Assembly: GCA_003453215.1 (NCBI GenBank)
Contig: DMMB01000004.1
Coordinates: forward strand, 660-33,650
DNA: 32,991 bases
Direction: 5' to 3'
Origin: Oscillospiraceae bacterium
Lineage (GTDB): Bacteria; Bacillota; Clostridia; Oscillospirales; Ruminococcaceae
Position numbers and translations under genes: made by a program. The notes beneath the pieces were generated by a model. That model worked only from the letters and a program-made list of their open reading frames with translations, did not search any database and was not told the origin of the DNA. Shown one piece after another: positions 24,551 to 32,519 of this stretch. Every line of letters starts with the position of its first letter. Position 1 is the stretch's first letter.

Positions 24551-24587
24551 TTCCATTTATTCATATAAAATGGAAACTAAATTTAGT
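24551..24587. repeat. AT-rich inverted repeat next to a 12-bp palindrome
   Basis: TTCCATTT (24551-24558) and AAATGGAA (24568-24575) form a perfect 8-bp inverted repeat, immediately followed by the perfect palindrome ACTAAATTTAGT (24576-24587). It lies in the 278-bp AT-rich stretch between the small RNA terminator and pcrA. Nothing else clear is seen in 24588-24740. It may be a protein-binding site; AT-rich sequence makes chance palindromes more likely. Confidence 0.45.
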
Positions 24588-24751
24588 CAGATAAATCCAG
24601 AAAATAAGAAAAACAGCTTACCAGTTGTAAACTTACTTTTAAATTTTGTGTGATCTGTACCAAATCACTGCAAAAAAGCGTCGTTTTGCCGGTATTAGTA
24701 GGGAAGTCTTTTTGTCCCGATAAACTTGCTGTTTCCTCCGGGCCAATTTTG

Positions 24752-24760
24752 TGGTACAAT
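24752..24760 (+). promoter_or_regulatory. Extended -10 promoter of pcrA
   Basis: TGGTACAAT is an extended -10 element 55 bp before the pcrA start codon. The -35 position holds only a weak TTTCCT. It probably drives the long pcrA-to-manA gene run. Confidence 0.6.
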
Positions 24761-24815
24761 GCAGTTTGGATTACTACGAAATAAAATTCGACGCAAAATA
24801 GAAGGAGACCCCTTT

Positions 24816-27245
24816 ATGCCGCAGCACGATAACCAAGCTTACCAGCAGCTCAAACACGCCATTCTGGAGCGGCGTTTTTCCAACCTCAACCCCATGCAGC
24901 GGGAAGCGGTCTATGCCGCGGAAGGTCCGGTTCTTATTCTGGCCGGGGCCGGCAGCGGAAAGACCACCGTCCTCATTCACCGCATTGCCAATCTGCTGCA
25001 GTATGGTTCTGCCTCTTCCCGGCAGGATGATATGCCCTACCTCAGCGAACAGGATTGGCATACCCTGGAACTCTGTGCCGCCGATGGCAGCTACATGGAA
25101 CAGGCCGGCGCCCTTATAGCCCACGATGTCCCGGCTCCCTGGAATATTCTTGCCATCACCTTCACCAATAAGGCGGCCGGGGAACTTCGTTCCCGGTTGG
25201 CCGGTATGCTGGGCAGCCGGGGGGAGGAAGTTCATGCCGCTACGTTCCATGCGGCCTGTTCCCGCATTCTCCGCTCGGAAATTGAAGCCCTGGGCTATGG
25301 CAGTAATTTTACCATCTATGATACCGATGATTCGGTTCGGGTCATCAAGGATGCCATGGCGGAACTGAATATCAGCGATAAAAGCTTTGCGCCCAAGGCT
25401 CTTCTTGGCAATATTGGCCGCGCCAAAGATAAACTGCTTACCCCGGAGGGGCTGCGTCAATCGGCCGGCGATAATTTTGCCCTGCAGGTGACAGCCCGCG
25501 TCTACGGCCGCTACCAGCAAATGCTGAAAGACGCCAATGCACTGGATTTTGATGACATCATTCTGCTGACGGTAAAGCTGTTCCAGCAGTTTCCGGAGGT
25601 GCTGCAGAAGTACCAGCGCCGTTACCGCTACATCATGGTGGATGAGTACCAGGATACCAACCATGCCCAGTATCTTTTGGTCAGCCTGCTGGCAGGGGGA
25701 CATGGCAACCTGTGTGTTGTGGGCGATGACGATCAAAGCATCTACAAGTTCCGCGGGGCCACCATCGAAAATATTTTGTCGTTTGAACAGCAGTTTGGCC
25801 AGACCAAGGTCATCCGCCTGGAGCAGAACTATCGCAGCACCGGCACCATTCTGGATGCCGCCAATGCCGTTATCAGCCGCAACAGCCAGCGAAAGGGCAA
25901 AACCCTGTGGACCCAGAACAGCAGGGGAGAGAAGGTGCTGTACCACAAGGCGGCCGATGAACAGCGAGAGGCGCATTTCATTGCTTCTACCATTCGCAAA
26001 AACCACGAAAAAGGCGCGAAATACAGCGACCATGCCATTCTGTACCGGATGAATGCCCTTTCCAGCACCATCGAGCAAATGTTCATTCGGCAGGGCATTC
26101 CGTACCGCATTATCGGCGGTCTTAAATTCTTCGACCGCAAGGAGGTCAAGGATATCCTGGCCTATTTGGCGGTGCTGAATAACCCCGATGACAGCCTGCG
26201 GCTCCGCCGTATCATCAATGAGCCCAAACGGGGCATTGGGGAAGCCACGCTGAATACCGCCCAGCAGGTGGCCGATAGCTTGGGACAATCGCTGTACCGG
26301 ACCCTGCAGACGGCCGAAGAATATGTTCCACTTTCCAGTAAATCCCGCGCTTTGATGGAGTTTACAGCCATGATGGACGGCATTGCCGAAAGCATCGATG
26401 AGGTTCCGCTGATTGAAACACTGGAAGCGGTGCTGGAACAAAGCGGTTATGTGAAGGCGCTGGAGGCCAAAAACGATATGGAAAGCCGGGGCCGGCTGGA
26501 GAATATCGGCGAGTTAAAGACCACAGTGCTGAAATACATGGAGGAAACCGAAGAGCCCAGCCTTTCCGGCTTTTTGGAGGAGATTGCCCTCTATACGGAT
26601 CTGGACACCCTTTCGGAAGACGATGATAAAGTCGTTATGATGACGCTGCACGCCGCTAAGGGCCTGGAATTTCCCTATGTTTTCATTACCGGCATGGAGG
26701 AAGGAATTTTCCCCGGGCAGCAGGCGATTTACGAGCCGAGTGAATTGGAAGAGGAACGCCGTCTGGCCTATGTTGGGATTACCCGGGCCAAAAAGGAACT
26801 GTACCTTACGGGGGCTGCGCAGCGGATGCTGTTTGGCCGGACAACCCGCAATCGGCCCTCCCGCTTTATTGGCGAAATACCGGCCGAACTGCTGAAAACC
26901 GAGGACGAAACCGAACGCTTTGGCAGCTATAGTACCGAGCGTACCGCTTTTGGCGGCAGAAGCAGCTATGGCAGCAGTTACAGCGGATATGGTTCTCGTC
27001 CAAGCGCAGCAGGACAAGCCCCAGGACCAGTCGGGAACAATTCTTCTGCGCCCCGCCCTAAGGCAGCGGCCCCGGCCGAGCCGTTTAACCTGAAAACCGG
27101 CGACCGGGTTTACCACAAAACATTTGGAGAGGGCTCCATTCTTAAAATTGAGCCGATGGGCGGCGATCATCTTCTTACCATTCACTTTGATAGCGTGGGG
27201 GCCAAGCGGCTGATGGCCACCTTTGCCCGCCTGGAAAAACGATAA
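24816..27245 (+). CDS. pcrA: ATP-dependent DNA helicase PcrA/UvrD
   Basis: An 809-residue superfamily 1A 3'-5' helicase for repair and replication-fork upkeep. Walker A is AGAGSGKT at 43-50, Walker B is in VDEYQDTN, and other motifs are GDDDQSIYKFRGA, LEQNYRS, MTLHAAKGLEFP and VGITRAKKEL. There is an insertion of roughly 40 residues between motif I and ITFTNKAA. After residue about 700 a Gly/Ser-rich linker leads to a C-terminal Tudor-like domain (GDRVYHKTFGEGSILKIE), which in Bacillus PcrA binds RNA polymerase. ATG at 24816 is chosen because GAAGGAGA lies 7-8 bp upstream; the upstream frame to 24726 covers the promoter. Confidence 0.96.
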   Translation: MPQHDNQAYQQLKHAILERRFSNLNPMQREAVYAAEGPVLILAGAGSGKTTVLIHRIANLLQYGSASSRQDDMPYLSEQDWHTLELCAADGSYMEQAGALIAHDVPAPWNILAITFTNKAAGELRSRLAGMLGSRGEEVHAATFHAACSRILRSEIEALGYGSNFTIYDTDDSVRVIKDAMAELNISDKSFAPKALLGNIGRAKDKLLTPEGLRQSAGDNFALQVTARVYGRYQQMLKDANALDFDDIILLTVKLFQQFPEVLQKYQRRYRYIMVDEYQDTNHAQYLLVSLLAGGHGNLCVVGDDDQSIYKFRGATIENILSFEQQFGQTKVIRLEQNYRSTGTILDAANAVISRNSQRKGKTLWTQNSRGEKVLYHKAADEQREAHFIASTIRKNHEKGAKYSDHAILYRMNALSSTIEQMFIRQGIPYRIIGGLKFFDRKEVKDILAYLAVLNNPDDSLRLRRIINEPKRGIGEATLNTAQQVADSLGQSLYRTLQTAEEYVPLSSKSRALMEFTAMMDGIAESIDEVPLIETLEAVLEQSGYVKALEAKNDMESRGRLENIGELKTTVLKYMEETEEPSLSGFLEEIALYTDLDTLSEDDDKVVMMTLHAAKGLEFPYVFITGMEEGIFPGQQAIYEPSELEEERRLAYVGITRAKKELYLTGAAQRMLFGRTTRNRPSRFIGEIPAELLKTEDETERFGSYSTERTAFGGRSSYGSSYSGYGSRPSAAGQAPGPVGNNSSAPRPKAAAPAEPFNLKTGDRVYHKTFGEGSILKIEPMGGDHLLTIHFDSVGAKRLMATFARLEKR

Positions 27246-27269
27246 TATTCTGCAAGGAGGAAATACTAT

Positions 27270-28049
27270 ATGCCAAAGGTCACTCTTATCACTCATACGC
27301 CGGATCCGGAAATGACCATTGCTTCGGCTGCGCGGTTGTGCTACAGCCCGGCAACCATTGCCCAGGTGCAGGAAAAGCTGACCCCGGAAAAAGCCGGCGA
27401 ATTTGTAGAAATGCTGGCGGGGTTGGGTCACCAGAGCCCCATTGAGCACGCTGTTTTTACATTTGGTATTGAAGGGGTAAGCCGCGCCCTGCTGGCGCAG
27501 ATTACCCGGCACCGCATTGCTTCTTTTAGCGTGCAAAGCCAGCGGTATGTCCGGGAAAATGACTTTGAGGTGGTGGTGCCGCCCCAGATTGCCGAAATAC
27601 CGGAAGCCCGGGCCGAATTTGAACTGGCGATGCAGGAAAGCATTGCCCACTACCAAAAAATTGCCGAGCTGCTGAAATCCCGCCGGGAAAAAGAGCTGCT
27701 GGAGCAGGGACTTAGCCCCAAAGCGGCGGCCAGCCGCGCAGAGAAAACCGCCATTGAGGATGCCCGCTTTGTGCTGCCCAATGCCTGTGATACCAAGATG
27801 ATTGTAACGATGAATGCCCGCAGTCTGATGAATTTCTTTGAGCTGCGGTGCTGCCAGCGTGCCCAGTGGGAGATTCGGGAAGTGGCAGACCAAATGCTGC
27901 AGCTATGCCTTGCAGTGGCGCCGCATCTCTTTAAAAATGCGGGCCCCGGCTGCGTAAGGGGCGGCTGCCCGGAGGGCAAAATGACCTGCGGAAAAGCCGC
28001 CGAAATGCGTGAAAAGTACGCCAAAATGAGGGAAGAAGCCCATGGATAA
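27270..28049 (+). CDS. thyX: FAD-dependent thymidylate synthase ThyX
   Basis: 259 residues; makes dTMP from dUMP with methylene-tetrahydrofolate, FAD and NADPH. The ThyX motif RHRxxSxxxxSxR is present as RHRIASFSVQSQR at residues 80-92. HQSPIEHAVFTFGIEG and MNARSLMNFFELRCC are further family blocks. The C-terminus is rich in Cys and Lys (CVRGGCPEGKMTCGK), a feature common in clostridial members. AAGGAGG precedes the start. It is 24 bp after pcrA, and tmk, the next step in the dTTP route, follows one gene later. No folate-oxidising ThyA is seen in the window. Confidence 0.96.
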   Translation: MPKVTLITHTPDPEMTIASAARLCYSPATIAQVQEKLTPEKAGEFVEMLAGLGHQSPIEHAVFTFGIEGVSRALLAQITRHRIASFSVQSQRYVRENDFEVVVPPQIAEIPEARAEFELAMQESIAHYQKIAELLKSRREKELLEQGLSPKAAASRAEKTAIEDARFVLPNACDTKMIVTMNARSLMNFFELRCCQRAQWEIREVADQMLQLCLAVAPHLFKNAGPGCVRGGCPEGKMTCGKAAEMREKYAKMREEAHG

Positions 28050-28227
28050 AAGAATACCGGTCTTTTTGCTGTGTTTGGCAGCGCTGGTACTGGCGGCGCT
28101 TAGCTTTTTGCGGCTGATGCAGGGAAAAGCAACGGAGAGTATGGGGCTTTTTATAGCTACGGCAGCGGTTCTCATCGCCGCTGTGGTGGTGTATCTCATT
28201 TACCGCAGCCGGAACCAGCGGGAATAA
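28042..28227 (+). CDS. Small two-helix membrane protein, unknown function
   Basis: A 61-residue protein I cannot assign to a family. Hydrophobic segments at about 7-24 and 34-54 should each cross the membrane. The basic N-terminus (MDKR) and basic C-terminus (YRSRNQRE) suggest that both ends face the cytoplasm. It begins inside thyX (8-bp overlap, different frame) behind a GAGGGA-type site and ends 12 bp before tmk, whose AAGGAGG follows at once. The tight packing and clear hydrophobic pattern support a real gene. A link to dTMP synthesis is only positional. Confidence 0.75.
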   Translation: MDKRIPVFLLCLAALVLAALSFLRLMQGKATESMGLFIATAAVLIAAVVVYLIYRSRNQRE

Positions 28228-28239
28228 GGAGGACAAAAG

Positions 28240-28896
28240 ATGGAACACCAACTGTATGTCATAGAAGGTCTGGATGGCAGCGGAAAAGCGACCCAGGCCG
28301 CCCTGCTTACCGAGTATCTTTCTGCCAAGGGGCTGCCCTGCCGAAAGCTTTCTTTTCCGGATTACAACGATCCTTCCAGCACGCTGGTCAAGATGTATCT
28401 CCATGGGGAGATCGGAACGCTGGAGGAGGTAAATCCTTACGGTGCGTCACTCTTTTTCACGGTGGACCGTTATGCCAGCTACTGCCGTCACTGGCGGCCG
28501 GATTATGAAGCGGGCAAAATACTGGTAGCGGATCGCTATTCCACCTCCAATATTCCGCACCAGATGTCCCGACTGCCCAAGGCGGAGTGGGATAGCTTCC
28601 TGGACTGGCTGTGCGATGTGGAATATAACAAAGCCGGCTTACCCCGTCCTACGGCAGTGGTGTACCTGGATGTAGACCCGGAGGTTTCCCGCCGGCTGCT
28701 CTCCGAGCGTTACCTCGGCGATGAAAGCAAGCGGGATATTCATGAAGCGGACTTTGCTTATCTGCAGCATTGCCGCGAAGCGGCGCTGTACGGCGCCGAA
28801 AAGCAGGGATGGATCCGGCTGAACTGCACCGAAAAGGGAGAAATGCTGCCCCGGGAAGTGATTGCCGAAAAGATCCGCACTGTGCTGAAGCTGTAA
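28240..28896 (+). CDS. tmk: Thymidylate kinase
   Basis: 218 residues; phosphorylates dTMP to dTDP. The P-loop is GLDGSGKAT at 10-18, with Ala-Thr after the Lys as in a group of clostridial enzymes. ADRYSTSNIPHQ at about 96-107 is the DR(Y/W) thymidylate-binding motif, and ERYLGDESKRDIHE is in the lid region. The C-terminal part TEKGEMLPREVIAEKI is normal. AAGGAGG lies just before the start. Placed after ThyX, it completes dUMP to dTDP within one gene cluster. Confidence 0.95.
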   Translation: MEHQLYVIEGLDGSGKATQAALLTEYLSAKGLPCRKLSFPDYNDPSSTLVKMYLHGEIGTLEEVNPYGASLFFTVDRYASYCRHWRPDYEAGKILVADRYSTSNIPHQMSRLPKAEWDSFLDWLCDVEYNKAGLPRPTAVVYLDVDPEVSRRLLSERYLGDESKRDIHEADFAYLQHCREAALYGAEKQGWIRLNCTEKGEMLPREVIAEKIRTVLKL

Positions 28897-28918
28897 AATA
28901 TAAAAATCAAGGAGTTTT

Positions 28919-29812
28919 ATGCTGAATTTTAAACCGATTACCCTGGAATCGCGCTGTGATCTTCTGCCTTTCCTGGGGAAAAAACACCATAGCGCCTGTT
29001 ACCAGAGTTTTGCTACCATGTACCTGTGGAGCGGTATTTATAAGACCCGGTACTGTATTACCGGGGAATGGCTATTTACCAAAAGCGGCAGCGAAGACGG
29101 TTATGGTTTTCCCTATGGAGATGGAGACCTGAAAGAGGGAATAGAGCTGCTGCGGCAGGATGCCAAAGAGAATGAAAAGCCGCTGTGGTTCTTTGGCCTG
29201 CTGGAAGAGCAAAAGGCCTGGTTGGAGCAGAAATACCCCGGCGAATTTACCTACGAGGCCAGCCGCGATGACGCGGAATATATCTATGAAGCAGAAAAAC
29301 TGGCCACCTACGCCGGCAAAAAACTGCACGCCAAACGGAATTTCTGCAACCGCTTTGAGGCGGCGCACCCGGACTGGAAATTTGAGACGATTACCCGGGA
29401 AAATGTGGAGGCAGTGTTGGAATTCCACCGAAAGTGGCAGAGCGAAAATGAAGGTGCCGATGAAGGCCTGCACAAGGAGGGCTGCGTGGTACGCTGTGCC
29501 CTGCGGGAACTGGAAGAGCTGGAAATGACCGGCGGCGTACTGACCGCCGGGGGCAGAATTTACGGCTTTGCCATTGCCAGTATGATTAATGAAACCATGA
29601 TGGACGAAAACATTGAAAAAGCGGATGGCGAAGAGCCCGGAGCCTACCCCATGGTGTGCCGGGAAATGGCCAGGATGATGAAGCAGAAGTATCCCGATCT
29701 GATTTTTATTAACCGGGAAGAAGACACCGGCGATGAGGGGCTGCGCCGCAGCAAGGAATCCTACTACCCGGTGATGCTGCTGGAAAAATACGTGACAAGA
29801 GAGGCCCAATAA
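28919..29812 (+). CDS. DUF2156 protein (LPG synthase C-terminal type, GNAT-like fold)
   Basis: A 297-residue soluble protein of the DUF2156 family, which resembles the C-terminal catalytic domain of lysyl-phosphatidylglycerol synthase (MprF). Landmarks are KLHAKRNFCNRF at 136-147 and the C-terminal INREEDTGDEGLRRSKESYYP block at about 264-284 (residues named in part: NREEDTG and RRSKESYYP). The fold is a tandem GNAT-like one. No membrane segment is visible, so it is not a full MprF flippase. Whether it transfers amino acids to lipids, peptides or something else is unknown. The start follows AAGGAG closely. A GNAT acetyltransferase gene is 17 bp downstream. Confidence 0.85.
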   Translation: MLNFKPITLESRCDLLPFLGKKHHSACYQSFATMYLWSGIYKTRYCITGEWLFTKSGSEDGYGFPYGDGDLKEGIELLRQDAKENEKPLWFFGLLEEQKAWLEQKYPGEFTYEASRDDAEYIYEAEKLATYAGKKLHAKRNFCNRFEAAHPDWKFETITRENVEAVLEFHRKWQSENEGADEGLHKEGCVVRCALRELEELEMTGGVLTAGGRIYGFAIASMINETMMDENIEKADGEEPGAYPMVCREMARMMKQKYPDLIFINREEDTGDEGLRRSKESYYPVMLLEKYVTREAQ

Positions 29813-29829
29813 GCCGGAAAGGAGCTGCC

Positions 29830-30672
29830 ATGCCGCAAGTGACCTATGGGCCGGCCGAAGCCGGGGAAATTTCCCGTTTGCAGGAGATTTTTCTGCTGTG
29901 CTTTGGGGAGGAAGCGGCCGCAGAGATGAATTATATCTTTGAGCGGTACTGCCATGCCCTGTGGAGTGCAAAAGTAAATGAAATCCCTGCGGCGATGCTG
30001 GTAGCTATGCCGGTTGCCGTAGCCCTGCCCGGTGGGGAATATCCGGCGCGGTATTTCTATGGTGTGGCGACCCATCCGGAGGCCCGACGGCAAGGACTGT
30101 GCAGCGGATTGCTGGAAGCCTGCGGCCGATGGATGGCCCAACAGGGAGAAACGATGGTGCTGCTGCGGCCCGATAGCGAAAAGAACCGGAGGTTCTATGC
30201 AAAGCAGGGGTTTACCGATTGCAGCGCTGTGGGCAAGGGAAGCTTTTTTGCCAGCGATGGAACGGCATTGCCCGGTACACCGGCCGAACCGGAACAGTAT
30301 GACGCCCTGCGGCGAAAATTTGCCCCCTGGGGGCTGCAGTGGGGACAAGAAGGCCTTGCTATTCAAAAAGGGTGGCTGCGGCTGTACGGCGGCGATTTGT
30401 GGCTGCTGGGCCTACCGGAAAAACCATTGGGCTGTGCTGCCGTAAGCCGGGAAGGGGAGATCCCTTTGGTTCGGGAGCTGCTTTGTGAAAAATCCGAGGC
30501 GGTTTTAGCGCTGGAAGGACTGTGCAAAGTCCTGGGATGCAGAGAACTGCATTTGGCGCTGCCGGAACCGGCCCCGGTGCAATGCCGGGAAGCGGCCCCT
30601 ATGATGATGGTAAAAAAAGTGCGGGATATTGATTTGCCCAGCGCGATATATACCCCGCTGGCAATGGACTGA
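29830..30672 (+). CDS. GNAT family N-acetyltransferase with C-terminal extension
   Basis: 280 residues. The N-terminal half is a GNAT domain: acetyl-CoA motif A is VATHPEARRQGLCSGLL at 79-95 and motif B is NRRFYAKQGF at 119-128. The second half (about 140-280) is a less conserved domain with SCP2/Eis-like or second-GNAT character that I cannot name securely. The substrate is unknown. It lies 17 bp after the DUF2156 gene behind AAAGGAG, and the two often-paired GNAT-fold proteins may share a pathway, which is a guess from position. Confidence 0.85.
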   Translation: MPQVTYGPAEAGEISRLQEIFLLCFGEEAAAEMNYIFERYCHALWSAKVNEIPAAMLVAMPVAVALPGGEYPARYFYGVATHPEARRQGLCSGLLEACGRWMAQQGETMVLLRPDSEKNRRFYAKQGFTDCSAVGKGSFFASDGTALPGTPAEPEQYDALRRKFAPWGLQWGQEGLAIQKGWLRLYGGDLWLLGLPEKPLGCAAVSREGEIPLVRELLCEKSEAVLALEGLCKVLGCRELHLALPEPAPVQCREAAPMMMVKKVRDIDLPSAIYTPLAMD

Positions 30673-30701
30673 TCAAACGGATCAATAAGGAGGAAATAAC
30701 A

Positions 30702-31250
30702 ATGACAGCTTATGTATTCCTGGCAGAAGGGTTTGAAGAAGTGGAGGCATTGACCCCGGTGGATATTCTGCGGCGGGGCGGCGTAACAGTAAAGACCGTT
30801 GGCATTGGCGGTAAAACCATCGCCGGCAGCCACGGTATTCCTGTGGTTTGTGATATTGCCGAGGAGGACGTGATCCCCGATGAGATCGATATGATGATTC
30901 TTCCGGGAGGGATTCCCGGCACCCCCAATCTGGGCAGCTCCCTGACAATCCAGGAGGGCCTGGCTTACGCGGCTCAGGAAAATTTGTGGGTGGCGGCCAT
31001 CTGTGCAGCCCCCAGCGTGCTGGGCGAAAATGGGCTGCTGCATGGCCGTAAATATACCTGCTATCCGGGCTTTGAAAACGATGAAAAATACCATGGAACC
31101 TACACGGCAGCCCCGCTGCAGCAGGATGGTAAAATCATTACTGCCAATGGTGCAGGCAATGCCATGACCTTTGCACTGTACCTGCTGGCTGCCCTGCAGG
31201 GGGAAGAAAAGGCGCTGGAAGTGGGTCGTTCCATTCAGATAAAACTGTAA
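30702..31250 (+). CDS. DJ-1/PfpI family protein
   Basis: 182 residues with the DJ-1 layout: the N-terminal LAEGFEEVEALTPVDILRRG holds the conserved Glu, ILPGG is at 66-70, and the nucleophile-elbow Cys101 is in AAICAAPSVLG. This matches the DJ-1/YajL/ThiJ branch rather than the larger PfpI proteases. Members have been linked to oxidative-stress protection, chaperone and glyoxalase-like activity; which applies here is not visible. AAGGAGG precedes the ATG at 30702. It sits between the GNAT and U32 genes. Confidence 0.93.
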   Translation: MTAYVFLAEGFEEVEALTPVDILRRGGVTVKTVGIGGKTIAGSHGIPVVCDIAEEDVIPDEIDMMILPGGIPGTPNLGSSLTIQEGLAYAAQENLWVAAICAAPSVLGENGLLHGRKYTCYPGFENDEKYHGTYTAAPLQQDGKIITANGAGNAMTFALYLLAALQGEEKALEVGRSIQIKL

Positions 31251-31268
31251 GCAGGAGAGGATAGCACC

Positions 31269-32498
31269 ATGATAAGAAAAAAACCGGAAGTTCTGGCGCC
31301 GGCCGGAGACCGGGAGCGCCTGGAAGCCGCGCTGCGTTTTGGCGCAGATGCGGTCTATCTGGGCGGTAAGATGTTCAATATGCGCACTGGAACCAAAAGC
31401 TTTACCCAGGAGGAACTGGCGGAAGCGGTAAAACTGGTGCACCAGCAGGGCAAGCGTTTGTATCTGACCTGCAATACCCTGCTGAACAATGAGGAAGTAG
31501 AACAGCTGCCCCGCTATTTGGCCGAAGTGCATGAAATTGGCGTAGATGCTGCCATTGTAAGCGATATGGGCGTACTGATGACCGCCCACCGGCAGATCCC
31601 GGATCTGGAACTGCATATTTCAACCCAAGCAGGAGTAACCAACTGGCTGACTGCAATGGAGCTGTACCGGTTGGGCGCCAGACGGGTGGTGCTGGCCCGG
31701 GAGCTTCCTCTTTCCGAAATAGAGGGGGTGTGCAGCCGCGTGCCGGAGGATATGGATGTGGAAGTTTTTGTACATGGGGCCATGTGCGTTAATTTTTCCG
31801 GCCGCTGCCTGCTGTCCCAGTACCTCACCGGACGGGATGCCAACCGCGGCGCCTGTACCCAGCCCTGCCGCTGGAAATACGCCTTGATGGAGGAAAAACG
31901 TCCAGGCCAGTATTACCCGGTGGAAGAGGACGGCAAGTATAGCTATATTATGAATGCGAAGGATCTTTGCCTTATTGAACACCTGGATCGACTGGCCGAA
32001 GCCGGTGTAACCTCCTTTAAAATCGAGGGACGGGCCAAATCGGCCTATTATACAGCGGTGACGGTGGGGGCCTACCGAACAGCCACTGATTTGATGTGGC
32101 AGGACCCGGAGCACTATATCTGCCCCGAATGGCTGCGGGAAGAAGTGACCAAAGTAAGCCACCGGGATTACAGTACCGGCTTTCTGTTTGGCGCACCGGA
32201 AAACGGCCAGTGCTACGAAAGCGGCGGATATATCCGCCGGTGGGAAGTGGCCGGCGTTGTGACCGGCTACGATGCGGAAAATCACCGTTTGCTGTGTGTG
32301 CAGAGAAATAAATTTGCGGTAGGGCAGCCGCTGGAACTGGTTTTGCCGCTGCAGGGCATAAAGACCTTTACTCCAGAAAGATTGTACAATGCCGAAGGGG
32401 AGCCGGTTGAGAGTGTACCCCATGCTGCGACGCCCTTTATGATGGATTATCCGGAACCGCTGCCGGAGGGAACACTGCTGCGCATGGCGGTGGAATAA
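31269..32498 (+). CDS. U32 family protein, probable tRNA hydroxylation protein TrhP
   Basis: 409 residues. The U32 signature EVFVHGAMCVNFSGRCLLSQ starts near residue 165, and PEVLAPAGDRERLEAALRFG opens the domain. Cys173, Cys180, Cys196 and Cys234 fit the four iron-sulfur cysteines reported for the family. Though named peptidases, characterised members of this length (TrhP in E. coli and B. subtilis) make 5-hydroxyuridine at tRNA position 34, and RlhA hydroxylates 23S rRNA. The match to NRGACTQPCRWKY favours the TrhP type. A C-terminal beta-barrel-like domain follows from about 320. GGAGAGG precedes the start. Confidence 0.88.
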   Translation: MIRKKPEVLAPAGDRERLEAALRFGADAVYLGGKMFNMRTGTKSFTQEELAEAVKLVHQQGKRLYLTCNTLLNNEEVEQLPRYLAEVHEIGVDAAIVSDMGVLMTAHRQIPDLELHISTQAGVTNWLTAMELYRLGARRVVLARELPLSEIEGVCSRVPEDMDVEVFVHGAMCVNFSGRCLLSQYLTGRDANRGACTQPCRWKYALMEEKRPGQYYPVEEDGKYSYIMNAKDLCLIEHLDRLAEAGVTSFKIEGRAKSAYYTAVTVGAYRTATDLMWQDPEHYICPEWLREEVTKVSHRDYSTGFLFGAPENGQCYESGGYIRRWEVAGVVTGYDAENHRLLCVQRNKFAVGQPLELVLPLQGIKTFTPERLYNAEGEPVESVPHAATPFMMDYPEPLPEGTLLRMAVE

Positions 32499-32519
32499 AC
32501 CGCAAAAGGAGGGAGCAGA

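Noticed and set aside
24386..24568. 60-residue ORF starting MNFLLTKALLY between asd and pcrA
   Set aside because: No ribosome-binding site. It starts upstream of a strong promoter and runs through a perfect terminator; the small RNA interpretation explains the sequence better.
24774..26441. 555-residue open frame on the - strand opposite pcrA
   Set aside because: Antisense shadow of a motif-complete helicase gene; no ribosome site or recognisable domain.
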